NCBI RefSeq assembly: GCF_947502995.1
Contig: NZ_CANNBW010000001.1
Location: forward strand, 1 to 64,000
From: an uncultured Tenacibaculum sp.
GTDB taxonomy: Bacteria > Bacteroidota > Bacteroidia > Flavobacteriales > Flavobacteriaceae
Length of the DNA stretch: 64,000 nucleotides
Direction: 5' to 3'
The position numbers and the translations under genes were made by a program. Position 1 is the stretch's first letter. Each line of letters starts with the position of its first letter. Below are positions 18,919-28,925 of this stretch, one piece after another. Under the pieces are notes generated by a model. That model saw only the letters and a list, made by a program, of their open reading frames with translations, was not told the DNA's origin and searched no databases.

Positions 18919-20058
18919 ATGATTAATAAAAGGCTGCTTATAAAAAATTTGCTTTCTCATAATGATGAAAACAGTTTTTACGATAAAAAACAACGACTTT
19001 CATTAGGTAGTAAAGAAGGAAAAGCAAAGTTTATAAAACATATATGCGCCTTATCTAATTCTAATCCAGAAAATAATTCATATATCTTAATTGGTATTCG
19101 TGATGAAGACAATGAAGTAATAGGTGTTGACTTTTTTGATGATAGTAAAATTCAAAATTTAGTTAACGCCTATTTAATAAATCCACCTAATATTCAATAC
19201 GAAAACATACCTTTTCCAGGTTTACCTCGGTATAAAGTTATAGGATTAGTTACCATTCATCCTAAAGAGAAAATTTCTCATTTATCTAAGTTTATATGGA
19301 AATATCCTAGAGGAACTGTCTTTTACAGAAGAGGAAGTAATTCAATGCCATTACTGGAAGAATTCAAACTACCTAATAGTAATAGAGAAATTGTAGAGTC
19401 TATTGAGAAAAATGCTAGAAATAATATTGAACTAACACTCGATGGAGTTTTCGATTTTTTTAATAGACATAAAGACGAATATCATCCTAAATATAAAGTT
19501 TTTAAGGAACAGTTTGTTTTATGCTGGGCAGGAAAAAAAACAATGGTAAATGAAGAAGAGTTTTATTCTAGAGTTGATATTGAATTAATCAATGAGCAAG
19601 TACAGCTTTTTTATTCAGCATTAGATGAAGTAAAAATCAAAATAAACCATCATTCTTTTATAATTATAGAATATATAACTTTAGGTTTAGAGAAAGACGA
19701 GGTAAAATATCCGTTAGAAAAAACAATTGTTCATTTTAAAAATAACGGAAAACTAGATATCATAAAAGAATTTTTATTTGAGCCTCCAACTTACGACAGT
19801 AAGATTATTAATCATATTTACGAGAATAGTAATAATATAGTTAACAATATTGAAAATAATATCCCTTTATCAGTAACAGAGCATGAAGATGTATATCGAT
19901 TACCTAACAACTATTTAATCTGTTATTTAAACGGATTTTTAGATGCTAGAGAACAATTAGAAAAAGCTAAAGATTATATAAAAAACTTAGAAGATAAAAC
20001 GACTTATATTAAATATAAGGAAGTAAATAGAGTACTTAGAAAAGTAAAGTATCATTAA
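18919..20058 (+). CDS. AlbA_2 (Schlafen-type) domain protein
   Basis: 379 residues. Residues about 30-150 show the AlbA_2/Schlafen core: early KAKFIKHICALSNSN, the strand ILIGIRDEDNEVIGV, VNAYLINPPNIQY, and FYRRGSNSMPL at the end. This domain is found in bacterial regulators often annotated as ATP-binding or helix-turn-helix proteins; some are nucleic-acid binding. The C-terminal 200 residues are not recognised and contain an Asn-rich stretch (NSNNIVNNIENN). Cotranscribed with the SDR and aldo/keto reductase genes (1-base gap). Role in that operon is unknown. Confidence 0.8.
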   Translation: MINKRLLIKNLLSHNDENSFYDKKQRLSLGSKEGKAKFIKHICALSNSNPENNSYILIGIRDEDNEVIGVDFFDDSKIQNLVNAYLINPPNIQYENIPFPGLPRYKVIGLVTIHPKEKISHLSKFIWKYPRGTVFYRRGSNSMPLLEEFKLPNSNREIVESIEKNARNNIELTLDGVFDFFNRHKDEYHPKYKVFKEQFVLCWAGKKTMVNEEEFYSRVDIELINEQVQLFYSALDEVKIKINHHSFIIIEYITLGLEKDEVKYPLEKTIVHFKNNGKLDIIKEFLFEPPTYDSKIINHIYENSNNIVNNIENNIPLSVTEHEDVYRLPNNYLICYLNGFLDAREQLEKAKDYIKNLEDKTTYIKYKEVNRVLRKVKYH

Positions 20059-20678
20059 CTTCTTTTGTAGTCAGAATTAACCAGACATTTATTGTTTTTC
20101 CACCTTCCTTTCAAAGAATCAGGTTTAATTAATTTTCCATCACACGTTAAGAACTCGCCTTTTTGGTTTTTCTTAATAACTTTCATTTTTCCTTTTTTAA
20201 TGGTGTTAATTACTTTGTAGATAAGTCCGTTTCTGGGAGTTTTACAATTTTTAGTAGTTAAAGAAAGTCCCACATCATTATTAAATAAATCCATTTCAGA
20301 AGAAATCTCATCAGGAACAACACCTTCTTCTAATTTTCGCTTTTTATACATTAAATAATTTTCTTTCTCGTGTGCTTTGCCAAGAGATTTTGCAGCAGAT
20401 TTTCCTAATTCTTGTCGTAGCCTAGCCATCCAATATCCATGTCTAAAAGCATCTACTTGTCCACCAGCATGATCACCATCTAATAAATTAGTTTTTCGAA
20501 TACTATCTGAAACACGATTAGCTTCTTTAGAAATTTCCAAAGCTTTTTTTGCTTTAAAAGGATGGAAAATAACCCACCATTTTTTAGGAGAAGAAAGCTT
20601 TTTGAATTTTTTGTAGTTAGATTGAGAAAATCCAAAAGTTACAGATAAACCAAGAATTAGAAAGAAAACTTTTTTCAT
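20055..20678 (-). CDS. DUF6973-like secreted protein
   Basis: 207 residues with a signal peptide (MKKVFFLILGLSVTFGFSQS). The conserved block has DGDHAGGQVDAFRHGYWMARL, LGKAHEKENY and SSEMDLFNNDVGLSL; the His, Asp and Asn pattern suggests a metal-binding all-helical domain, as in the DUF6973 family, which also occurs in toxin-like proteins. Converges with the AlbA_2 gene, overlapping by 4 bases. Exported to the periplasm or beyond. Enzymatic activity is inferred only. Confidence 0.7.
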   Translation of the reverse strand: MKKVFFLILGLSVTFGFSQSNYKKFKKLSSPKKWWVIFHPFKAKKALEISKEANRVSDSIRKTNLLDGDHAGGQVDAFRHGYWMARLRQELGKSAAKSLGKAHEKENYLMYKKRKLEEGVVPDEISSEMDLFNNDVGLSLTTKNCKTPRNGLIYKVINTIKKGKMKVIKKNQKGEFLTCDGKLIKPDSLKGRWKNNKCLVNSDYKRS

Positions 20679-20709
20679 GATAAGAAAGATACTATGTTTT
20701 TTATAAATG

Positions 20710-20737
20710 AAAAAGAGAGGTTTTATCCTCTCTTTTT
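20710..20737 (-). terminator. Terminator of the T9SS cargo gene
   Basis: Perfect 11-bp stem AAAAAGAGAGG / CCTCTCTTTTT with a six-base loop; can act on both strands and lies 29 bases past the stop of the gene at 20767. Confidence 0.85.
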
Positions 20738-20766
20738 ACCAACAATATATTATAAAGTATAATTCA

Positions 20767-22896
20767 TTATTTAATAATTAATCTTTGTGTAGCTACTTTA
20801 TTAGATTCTACTACTTTTAAGATGTACATTCCTGAACTAATAGATGAAACATTTACATCTTTTTTAGTTCCTGAAACAGAAGTTTCATATACTTTTTTAC
20901 CAATCATGTTAAAGATTTGAATGTCTTTTACATCAACTGAAGCAGAAGTAAGTGTGAATGTTTTGTTATTTGTAGGGTTAGGATACACTCCAAAACCATC
21001 TATTTCATTTTCTATTACAGAAGCTGTAGAATTATCTTTAGGAGTAACTTCAGCCCAAGTTTTAGCTATTCTTAATTCATCAATTTCAATAGTAGGAGTT
21101 TCATTTGTTGAATCCTGTCTTAAAATAAAAGTGTTAATAGAAGATGGTGCGTTTGTGTCATTTCCTCCTAAATCTGCTGTAGGTGCAGCTCCTTCAAAAG
21201 TTGCAACATCTGGATTAATCCATAAGCTTACAACATCATTATCTAAATCGTAAGCCATTACGATAAATAATACATCTCCTAAATTATAAGTAGATGTTGT
21301 AAAAGGAGGATTTGAGCTTTCTGGTCCAAAACCAATATCAAATGTAGTTCCGCTAGTGTCTGGATTCGGTCTAACCCATAATCTAGCATCATAAGATGAT
21401 GTGCCTGCAGCTAAACCAGCAAAATATCCACCATCTGCAGTGTCAGGATTACTACCAGTTTGGAAAGCAGAAATTTTTAATAGAAAAGAACTATATATTG
21501 TACCTGAAGATACATCAGTAAATTTAGTAAAAGATTCAGCTCCTGATCCATTAAACGTAATTTTATTTCCTTCGGAAGGCTTTAGTCCACTATAAGTTAA
21601 ACTACCTGTAGTAGTAACTATGTCATCTCCAGAGTTTACACTTTCCCAGTCTGCTTGATCAGATAAAACAGAGGTGTCAGCATAATCAAAGGTTTCAATA
21701 AAAGGTAAGCCTTTACAGGTTGGACTTGAAATATTTCTCGTAAAATCACAACTACTATTGCTAGTATCTCCTTTAACAGTAAAAATAATATTTGTTCCTT
21801 CGGTTATTCCAGAGATAGTAATTGTTCCTGTTGCCATCATTGAAGGATTATCTCCTCCTATTGTTCCATTGTCAGTTGTTAACATATAAGTTGAGGTTCC
21901 TCCTCCTGTGAAATCAATAGAAACATTGTAAGTGTCTATACCAGAAGTTTCTGCAACACATGATGTTGTGATCGTACTGATTTGAATGTCACAAGGAAGT
22001 CCTACAGTAAAAGAAATTGTTTGATTAACAGGAGTTGATAAAGCATTTCCAGCATTATCAACTAACTCCATAAATACTTCGTAAGTTGTTCCGCCTGTAG
22101 TAGCAAAAGTGATGTCATCAGTATCAAATTTATCAGCTTGAGCTACACTATTTAATGTCCACTTTATATAACCGTCTCCTGTACCTCCTGCAGCAATGTT
22201 GAAATTACTTACTGAAAACTTAACTGTTGCCATATCTGTAAAAGATATTGTAGATCCGTTTGAAGGAGAACTGATTGTTAATGAAGGTGTCGTAGAAGCT
22301 GTGGCTGTGTATGTTCCAACAGGAAATACAGAAGAACAGTCAGCGTTTATTCCAGAATCATCACTTTTATCACATCCATCAACAGCATTTGGTCCACTAA
22401 ATGTCCATTGATTTGGATCAAAAGTAGCACTTGGTCCTTGCCCGTCTTTTCTGTATGCCCATCCATCGACATAATCCCAATCTTTACCAGTACCATCTTC
22501 ACCAATCCTTCCTAATAGATCTTCGATTGTTCCATTTTTATACAAAATCACAGTATCATCCCCATTTACGTTTATTACATTATCAACATATTGAGGGGTT
22601 ATTCCTAAATACTGATTAATAAGTGTATCTTCAAAGGATAAGTAAATGTATGAACCTGCTGTTACCGCATCAGCAGGAAATGTATACTCAGCTCCAGCCG
22701 CAGCGGCACCATTTGTTGTAGATTCAATACCATAAATACTTAAATCAGCAATGTTATTTACTGCATATAATTCAATAGCTTTTGGAGCACCTGAAGGTAA
22801 AGGGCCATCAATAGCTCCAGTTATAATTAAGTCCTGAGAAAAAGCAGAACTAAATAAAAAAGTTAGTAAAAAAGTTAAAAAGTAATTTTTTTTCAT
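20767..22896 (-). CDS. Secreted protein with N-terminal lamin-tail-like domain and T9SS type A sorting domain
   Basis: 709 residues from ATG 22896 (MKKNYFLTFLLTFLFSSAFSQ, a signal peptide); the frame is open 10 codons further but that would put charged residues before the signal. Residues 22-180 resemble the extracellular lamin-tail-like domain often found in Bacteroidota (AIELYAVNNIADLSIYGI, DDTVILYKNG). Immunoglobulin-like and concanavalin-like parts follow. The last 75 residues form a T9SS type A C-terminal domain (FGVYPNPTNNKTFTL, GKKVYETSV, GMYILKV, TQRLIIK). Thus it is exported by Sec, crosses the outer membrane by type IX secretion and is probably surface-bound. Ligand unknown. Confidence 0.88.
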   Translation of the reverse strand: MKKNYFLTFLLTFLFSSAFSQDLIITGAIDGPLPSGAPKAIELYAVNNIADLSIYGIESTTNGAAAAGAEYTFPADAVTAGSYIYLSFEDTLINQYLGITPQYVDNVINVNGDDTVILYKNGTIEDLLGRIGEDGTGKDWDYVDGWAYRKDGQGPSATFDPNQWTFSGPNAVDGCDKSDDSGINADCSSVFPVGTYTATASTTPSLTISSPSNGSTISFTDMATVKFSVSNFNIAAGGTGDGYIKWTLNSVAQADKFDTDDITFATTGGTTYEVFMELVDNAGNALSTPVNQTISFTVGLPCDIQISTITTSCVAETSGIDTYNVSIDFTGGGTSTYMLTTDNGTIGGDNPSMMATGTITISGITEGTNIIFTVKGDTSNSSCDFTRNISSPTCKGLPFIETFDYADTSVLSDQADWESVNSGDDIVTTTGSLTYSGLKPSEGNKITFNGSGAESFTKFTDVSSGTIYSSFLLKISAFQTGSNPDTADGGYFAGLAAGTSSYDARLWVRPNPDTSGTTFDIGFGPESSNPPFTTSTYNLGDVLFIVMAYDLDNDVVSLWINPDVATFEGAAPTADLGGNDTNAPSSINTFILRQDSTNETPTIEIDELRIAKTWAEVTPKDNSTASVIENEIDGFGVYPNPTNNKTFTLTSASVDVKDIQIFNMIGKKVYETSVSGTKKDVNVSSISSGMYILKVVESNKVATQRLIIK

Positions 22897-23110
22897 GTTA
22901 TCCCGTTTTAAAAAAAATGCTCTCAAAATTAGGGAATTATCCGACTTTTTGTTAGTTTTTTTAGATTAATTTAATGTTAAGCGTCTAATGTTTAATAATT
23001 AGATAAAACATTTTTATTAATATTAAATCAACATTAACTTAAAATCTCTTTAACTGTTTTTGTTAATTTATCGTTACTTTTGGGTTGTTTTGCACAATAA
23101 TTATAACAGT

Positions 23111-23806
23111 ATGAATACTAACGATATTAAAATTTTATTAGTTGATGATGAGCCAGATATTTTAGAGATTGTAGGGTATAATCTAAGATCTGAAGGTTAT
23201 CAAGTTTTTACAGCAACTAATGGATTGGAAGGGGTTAAAATCGCTAGAAAAATTACACCACATTTAATTTTATTAGATATAATGATGCCAGAAATGGATG
23301 GTATCGAAGCTTGTGAGAAAATTAGAGATATTAAACCTTTAGAGAATGTTATAATTTCTTTCTTAACAGCTCGTGGAGAAGATTATTCTCAAGTAGCCGG
23401 TTTTGATGCTGGTGCAGATGATTATATTACAAAACCAATTAAACCAAAAGTATTGGTAAGTAAAATTAAATCATTATTAAGAAGACTTAAAACAGATACA
23501 GTTTCTGAAGCTACTACAAAAATTGGAGATATTTTAATTAATAGAGATGAGTATGTAGTATTTAAAGGAGATGAAAAAATTACATTACCGAGAAAAGAGT
23601 TTGAGTTATTCTCTTTGTTAACTTCTAAGCCAGGAAAAGTTTTTAAAAGAGAAACAATCTTAGATAGTGTTTGGGGTAATGAAGTTGTAGTAGGAGGTAG
23701 AACTATTGATGTTCATATTAGAAAATTAAGAGAAAAAATCGGAGATCATCACTTTAAAACTGTTAAAGGTGTTGGTTATAAATTTGTTTTAGAAACAGAT
23801 AAATAA
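23111..23806 (+). CDS. OmpR/PhoB-family response regulator
   Basis: 231 residues from ATG 23111 (MNTNDIKILLVDDE); the open frame reaches 17 codons further upstream but receiver homology begins at this Met. Receiver domain with the acidic pair VDDE, phosphorylation site D56 (LILLDIMMP), and Lys in YITKPIK. C-terminal winged helix with LPRKEFELFSLL and the HIRKLREKIG recognition helix. Paired with the histidine kinase 14 bases downstream. In layout it is PhoB-like or RprY-like; the target genes are not deducible. The 214-base upstream gap is AT-rich and divergent from the T9SS gene; TACTTTTG at 23075-23082 is a plausible -7 box. Confidence 0.93.
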   Translation: MNTNDIKILLVDDEPDILEIVGYNLRSEGYQVFTATNGLEGVKIARKITPHLILLDIMMPEMDGIEACEKIRDIKPLENVIISFLTARGEDYSQVAGFDAGADDYITKPIKPKVLVSKIKSLLRRLKTDTVSEATTKIGDILINRDEYVVFKGDEKITLPRKEFELFSLLTSKPGKVFKRETILDSVWGNEVVVGGRTIDVHIRKLREKIGDHHFKTVKGVGYKFVLETDK

Positions 23807-23820
23807 ATTTTAATTTATTA

Positions 23821-24864
23821 TTGAATAAGCTAAGAAAAACATATAGATACGCACTTACTTCTGCGATGTATTTAACAGTAATATCAGTTGTTATTGCTGT
23901 TTTTTCGTATTTGTCATTTTTTAAATCGTTAGGTTTAGTTGCTATTATTATCTTCGGAATACTACTGTTTACAATTTCGTTTTTTGTAATTCAGTACAGA
24001 GCAGAACATTTTATATACCAAAGGGTTAAGAAGTTGTATCAAGATATTTCTATTCTAGATATTCAAGATTTAAAGAGAGATAAAATTACTACAGATATTG
24101 AAGATTTTACAAAAACCGTTCAAGAATATGTAGAAGATAAAAAAGAAGAGATTGCTAATTTAACTGAAAGAGATTCATTTCGTAGAGATTTCTTAGGGAA
24201 TGTTGCTCATGAATTAAAGACCCCCCTTTTTACTGTCCAAGGTTATATTTTAACTTTAATTGAAGGAGCAGCCAACGATAAAGTAATCCGAGATAAATAT
24301 TTAGAAAGAGCAAATAAAGGTGTAGAGCGTTTAACTTCCATAGTGAAAGATTTGGATATGATTGCCAAATTAGAAACAGATGGAATGAAAATGAAAATAG
24401 AACCTTTTAATATTATTGAATTAATTCAAACGGTTTTCGACCTGTTCGAAATGAAAGCTAAAAAGAGAAATATCCAGTTAGTTTTCGATAAGGTTTATGA
24501 TTTTCCTCTTTTTGTAAAAGGAGATGTAGAACGAATAGAACAAGTACTAATTAACTTAATTGTAAATTCTATTAAGTACGGTAAAGTTGATGGAGTTACT
24601 ACTGCAAGTGTTGAATCGTATAACGAAAACAAGTTTGTAATTAAGATTTCTGATGACGGAGAAGGAATTAAACAAGAACATATTCCTAGATTGTTTGAGC
24701 GTTTCTATCGTGTAGATCAGAGTAGATCTAGAGAACAAGGAGGTTCAGGACTTGGGCTTTCAATTGTAAAGCACATTATAGAAGCACATAACGAAACAAT
24801 TTTATTAAAAAGTACTTTTGGCGAAGGTTCAGAGTTTTCTTTTACTCTAGAGAAAGCAATTTAA
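23821..24864 (+). CDS. Sensor histidine kinase (PhoR-like)
   Basis: 347 residues from a TTG start, 14 bases after the response regulator. Two transmembrane helices (about 14-31 and 36-56) with almost no periplasmic loop, so the stimulus is probably sensed in the membrane or cytoplasm. The H-box is FLGNVAHELKTPLF with H130; N-box INLIVNSIKYG, G1 ISDDGEGI, F and G2 boxes GGSGLGLSI. No PAS domain. It is expected to phosphorylate the adjacent regulator. uvrC follows by 37-61 bases on the same strand and may be read from the same promoter. Confidence 0.93.
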   Translation: MNKLRKTYRYALTSAMYLTVISVVIAVFSYLSFFKSLGLVAIIIFGILLFTISFFVIQYRAEHFIYQRVKKLYQDISILDIQDLKRDKITTDIEDFTKTVQEYVEDKKEEIANLTERDSFRRDFLGNVAHELKTPLFTVQGYILTLIEGAANDKVIRDKYLERANKGVERLTSIVKDLDMIAKLETDGMKMKIEPFNIIELIQTVFDLFEMKAKKRNIQLVFDKVYDFPLFVKGDVERIEQVLINLIVNSIKYGKVDGVTTASVESYNENKFVIKISDDGEGIKQEHIPRLFERFYRVDQSRSREQGGSGLGLSIVKHIIEAHNETILLKSTFGEGSEFSFTLEKAI

Positions 24865-24925
24865 TTTATAACTACAATTTCTTAGATTCAATTTAACTTA
24901 ATTGAATAAATTGTATTTTCGTTAT

Positions 24926-26725
24926 ATGCCAACAGACTTAGAACTACAAATAAAAACGTTACCCAATTCACCAGGAGTTTATCAATATTTTGATAAAGAA
25001 GACACTATTATTTATGTTGGTAAAGCAAAGAATTTAAAGAAACGAGTTTCTTCATATTTTACTAAAAATCATGAATACGGTAAGACTAGAGTTTTAGTAA
25101 AAAAAATAGTGAAGATTGAGCATATTGTGGTCGATACAGAAACAGATGCTTTATTATTAGAAAATAACTTAATAAAGAAATATCAACCAAGGTATAATGT
25201 GTTGTTAAAAGATGACAAATCGTATCCTTGGATTTGTATTAAAAAAGAACGTTTCCCAAGAATATTCATAACAAGAAGAGTTATTAAAGATGGGTCAGAA
25301 TATTTTGGTCCGTACACAAGTGTAAAAACAGTACATAATTTACTAGATTTAATTAAGCAGTTATATCCTCTTCGTACCTGTAATTATGATCTTAGCGAAC
25401 CAAAAATACAATCAGGAAAATACAAAGTTTGTTTAGAGTATCATCTTAAAAATTGTAAAGGACCTTGTGAAGCTTATCAAGATGAAGATTCTTATGTTAG
25501 TAATGTTAGAGCGATAAGAAATATCATCAAAGGAAACTTTAAAGAAAGTCTTGAAAGTTTGCATAATATTATGATGGATTATGCTGCTGATATGAATTTT
25601 GAAGAAGCACAACGTATTAAAGATAAATTAGATTCATTAAAGAATTATCAAGCAAAGTCGACTATTGTAAATCCGAGTATCAATAATGTTGATGTATTTT
25701 CAATTATTTCTGATGAAACGCATGGTTATGCGAATTTCTTTAAAATAATGAATGGTGCCATTGTGCAATCTTACACAACAGAAATCAAGAAGAAATTAGA
25801 TGAATCCGATAAAGAATTATTAGAACTTTTTATCGTTGAAACTCGTCAGCGATTTAATTCATTATCAAGAGAAGTTTATGTTCCGTTTGAACTCGATTTA
25901 GGCGAAAAAATTAAAGTTATTGTACCTAAATTAGGAGATAAAAAGAGAATTGTAGATCTATCATTACGTAATGCTAAATATTACAGACAAGAACAATTCA
26001 AACAAATAAAAATTGTAGATCCCGATCGTCATACGAAAAGAATTATGGCGCAAATGCAAAAGGATTTACGTTTAAGTAAAGAGCCAAGACATATAGAGTG
26101 TTTTGATAATTCCAATATTCAAGGAACAAATCCTGTAGCCGCTTGTGTAGTTTTTAAAGATGGAAAGCCGAGTAAGAAAGATTACCGTCATTTTAATATT
26201 AAAACTGTCGAAGGACCAGATGATTTTGCTTCTATGGAAGAAGTGGTTTTTAGAAGGTATAAAAGACTTTTAGAGGAAGATAAACCATTGCCGCAATTAA
26301 TTGTTATTGATGGTGGTAAAGGACAGTTATCATCTGCATTAAAGAGTTTAGATGTTTTAGGATTAAGAGGAAAAATTGCTATCATAGGTATTGCAAAGCG
26401 TTTAGAAGAGATTTATTATCCAGGAGATAGTGTTCCTTTGTATTTAGATAAGAAATCTGAATCTTTAAAAATCATACAATACCTTCGTAATGAAGCGCAT
26501 CGATTTGGAATTACATTTCATAGAAATAAAAGAAGTAAAAGTGCAATTCAGTCTGAGTTAGAACAAATTCCAGATGTAGGTAAACAAACGATAACGAATT
26601 TATTACGAAAATTTAAATCAGCAAAAAGAGTTAAAAGTGCTACTTTAGAAGAGTTAATTGAAGTAGTTGGAAAAGCAAGAGCAAAAAAGGTTTTCGACTA
26701 TTATAACACTGAAAAATTGAAATGA
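24926..26725 (+). CDS. uvrC: Excinuclease ABC subunit C
   Basis: 599 residues from ATG 24926 (MPTDLELQIKTLPNSPGVYQYF); an in-frame TTG at 24902 would add eight residues of no homology. Nucleotide-excision-repair nuclease that cuts on both sides of UvrAB-marked lesions. GIY-YIG domain at the N-terminus (GVYQYFDKEDTIIYVGKAKNL), cysteines around CKGPC, UvrB-binding UVR motif (MNFEEAQRIKDKL), the RNase H-like endonuclease domain with RHIECFDNSNIQGT and IVIDGGKGQL, and the C-terminal helix-hairpin-helix (QIPDVGKQTITNLL). Its stop overlaps the start of the patatin gene by 4 bases. Confidence 0.96.
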   Translation: MPTDLELQIKTLPNSPGVYQYFDKEDTIIYVGKAKNLKKRVSSYFTKNHEYGKTRVLVKKIVKIEHIVVDTETDALLLENNLIKKYQPRYNVLLKDDKSYPWICIKKERFPRIFITRRVIKDGSEYFGPYTSVKTVHNLLDLIKQLYPLRTCNYDLSEPKIQSGKYKVCLEYHLKNCKGPCEAYQDEDSYVSNVRAIRNIIKGNFKESLESLHNIMMDYAADMNFEEAQRIKDKLDSLKNYQAKSTIVNPSINNVDVFSIISDETHGYANFFKIMNGAIVQSYTTEIKKKLDESDKELLELFIVETRQRFNSLSREVYVPFELDLGEKIKVIVPKLGDKKRIVDLSLRNAKYYRQEQFKQIKIVDPDRHTKRIMAQMQKDLRLSKEPRHIECFDNSNIQGTNPVAACVVFKDGKPSKKDYRHFNIKTVEGPDDFASMEEVVFRRYKRLLEEDKPLPQLIVIDGGKGQLSSALKSLDVLGLRGKIAIIGIAKRLEEIYYPGDSVPLYLDKKSESLKIIQYLRNEAHRFGITFHRNKRSKSAIQSELEQIPDVGKQTITNLLRKFKSAKRVKSATLEELIEVVGKARAKKVFDYYNTEKLK

Positions 26726-28920
26726 AAAAGCTAATACTAATATTAATTTTACCTTTCCTCATTTATGGACAAGAACAGCCAAAAGTTGGTTTGGTTTTAA
26801 GTGGAGGTGGTGCAAAAGGTTTTGCTCATGTTGGTGTGTTAAGAGAACTTGAAAAGCTCGATGTACAAATAGATTATATTGGTGGTACTAGTATGGGAGC
26901 TGTAATTGGAGGGATGTACGCTTCTGGTTACAGTCCAGATCAAATTGAACGTATTATTACCGATATAGATTTTTTATCAGTAATTCAAGATAATATTTCA
27001 AGAGAGGATAAATCGTATTTTGAAAAAGCATTTTTAGAAAAAACTGCTGTAAGCTTACCAATAAAAAATGGAAGTATTGGTCTGCCTTTAGGATTGTCTA
27101 AAGGTCAAAACGTACTAAACTTTCTTACAGAACTTTTAGCTCCTGTAGATGATGTGAATGATTTTTCTAAGCTTCCAATTCCTTTCTTCTGTGTTGCTAC
27201 CGATACTGAAACAGGAGAAGAGGTTGTTATAGAAAAAGGTTCGCTTCCTTTAGCTTTAAGAGCAAGTGCTTCTTTTCCTTCGTTATTAAATCCGGTAGAA
27301 GTCGACAATCGATTATTGATGGATGGTGGTGTTGCCAATAATTTTCCTGTAGATAGAATGCAAGAAAAAGGACTGGATATAATTATTGGAGTTAATGTCC
27401 AAGGAACATTATTAAAAAGACAAGAATTATCTTCAGTAGCTTCTTTACTTAGCCAAATTGTAAATTTTCAGATGTATGAAAAATCTGATCAACAGGTAAA
27501 AAAATTAGATATTCATCTTCATCCTGATATCGAAGATTATACGGTCGTTTCGTTTGATAAAAAAACTGAGATAATTAAAGCAGGAGTAAAATCGGTAAAA
27601 CCATATCTTAGAATTTTTAAGGAGATTGCTAAAAAACAAAAGAATAAAAGAGAGCGAAAAGAAATTATTTATAAAGAGAAACAGTTTTTAATTGATCGAA
27701 TTATTCTCAAAGGGAATAAATTTTATACTCAAGATTACATTCTAGGGAAATTAAGATTGAAAGAAGGAGATTCTGCTTCTTATAGAGATATTTCTAAAAA
27801 AGTAAATACGCTTACAGCGTCTAAAAACTTCCAAAGAATCGATTATACTTTAAAAAAATCTTTCAAAGGGAAAAAGTTAGAAGTTGTTGTAAAAGAGAAT
27901 GACATTAAAAGTTTTTTAAGTTTAGGTGTTCATTACGATCTACTATATAAAACAGGAGTGTTGCTGAATTACAACCAGAAGAAAATACTTTCTTCAAACG
28001 ACGAAATTTCATTAGACTTAGTTATAGGAGATGATGTTCGTTACGATTTTCAGTATTTTATAGATAATGGTTTTTTATTGAGTTATGGAGTTTCTTCTAG
28101 ATTTAATTCTTTTGAAACTGATGTCCTTTTTAATGAAAACAACTTAAATAAAATAAATGTAGAATACAGGGATTTTACGAATAGAGTTTTTGCACAAACT
28201 GTTTTTAATAAAAGAACAGCTTTTGGTTTAGGTTTGGAGTTTAAAAATCTTAAAGTTTCTTCTGAAACATTTCTAACGAATAATGAAGAAACTATTTTCG
28301 ATAATAGTAATTATGTAAGTTCTTTCGCTTTTCTGAATATTGATACTTATAACAAAAGTATGTTTCCTACAAAAGGATTCTTAGTAAATGCGAACTTCAA
28401 GTGGTTTATGTGGTCGAATAGAAATAATAGTCTTAACGACTTTGCAAATGGTAGTGTTGGTTTCAATCAATATTCGCAAGTAGACGCATTGTTTAGTTAT
28501 GCAACAACTTTTTGGGAAAAATTTACATTCTTAAATTCATATCAATTTGGAGCTACATTAGGTGAAGAGGATTCAGAGATCTTTGATTATCGTGTTGGTG
28601 GTTATAACCAAAATTATATCAATAACTTTATTCCTTTTTACGGTTATGATATTTCTTCATTAACAGATCAGTCGTTCTTAAAGTCAGAGTTTCATTTACG
28701 ATATCAACCTTTTAAGAAGAATTACATTAGTTTAATTGCGAACTATGGTAGAGTAGCAAAAAATGTTTTTAGAAGAGGAGAGCTCTTAAAAGATACCAAA
28801 TCTGGCTATGGGGTTGGTTATGGACTAGAAACTATAATTGGACCTATAGAATTAAAGTATACTTGGTCTCCAGACCACGATGATAAGTTTTTGGTTTTTA
28901 ACCTAGGTTTCTGGTTTTAA
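26722..28920 (+). CDS. Patatin-like phospholipase with POTRA and outer-membrane barrel (PlpD-like, type Vd)
   Basis: 732 residues. Signal peptide MKKLILILILPFLIYGQ. Patatin domain: oxyanion loop VLSGGGAKGFAHVG, nucleophile S57 in GGTSMGA, and Asp201 in LMDGGVANNFP form the Ser-Asp dyad. A POTRA-like segment follows (about 320-400, IDRIILKGNKFYTQDYIL), then a C-terminal 16-strand BamA/Omp85-type barrel ending in NLGFWF. This order is that of PlpD-type autotransporters of Proteobacteria; Bacteroidota homologues are common. Overlaps uvrC by 4 bases, so translation is coupled. A strong terminator follows. Confidence 0.9.
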   Translation: MKKLILILILPFLIYGQEQPKVGLVLSGGGAKGFAHVGVLRELEKLDVQIDYIGGTSMGAVIGGMYASGYSPDQIERIITDIDFLSVIQDNISREDKSYFEKAFLEKTAVSLPIKNGSIGLPLGLSKGQNVLNFLTELLAPVDDVNDFSKLPIPFFCVATDTETGEEVVIEKGSLPLALRASASFPSLLNPVEVDNRLLMDGGVANNFPVDRMQEKGLDIIIGVNVQGTLLKRQELSSVASLLSQIVNFQMYEKSDQQVKKLDIHLHPDIEDYTVVSFDKKTEIIKAGVKSVKPYLRIFKEIAKKQKNKRERKEIIYKEKQFLIDRIILKGNKFYTQDYILGKLRLKEGDSASYRDISKKVNTLTASKNFQRIDYTLKKSFKGKKLEVVVKENDIKSFLSLGVHYDLLYKTGVLLNYNQKKILSSNDEISLDLVIGDDVRYDFQYFIDNGFLLSYGVSSRFNSFETDVLFNENNLNKINVEYRDFTNRVFAQTVFNKRTAFGLGLEFKNLKVSSETFLTNNEETIFDNSNYVSSFAFLNIDTYNKSMFPTKGFLVNANFKWFMWSNRNNSLNDFANGSVGFNQYSQVDALFSYATTFWEKFTFLNSYQFGATLGEEDSEIFDYRVGGYNQNYINNFIPFYGYDISSLTDQSFLKSEFHLRYQPFKKNYISLIANYGRVAKNVFRRGELLKDTKSGYGVGYGLETIIGPIELKYTWSPDHDDKFLVFNLGFWF

Positions 28921-28925
28921 ACAAA

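Noticed and set aside
20921..22619. Several open frames on the plus strand opposite the T9SS cargo gene
   Set aside because: Shadow frames of a repetitive secreted-protein gene; no start signals and no homology.
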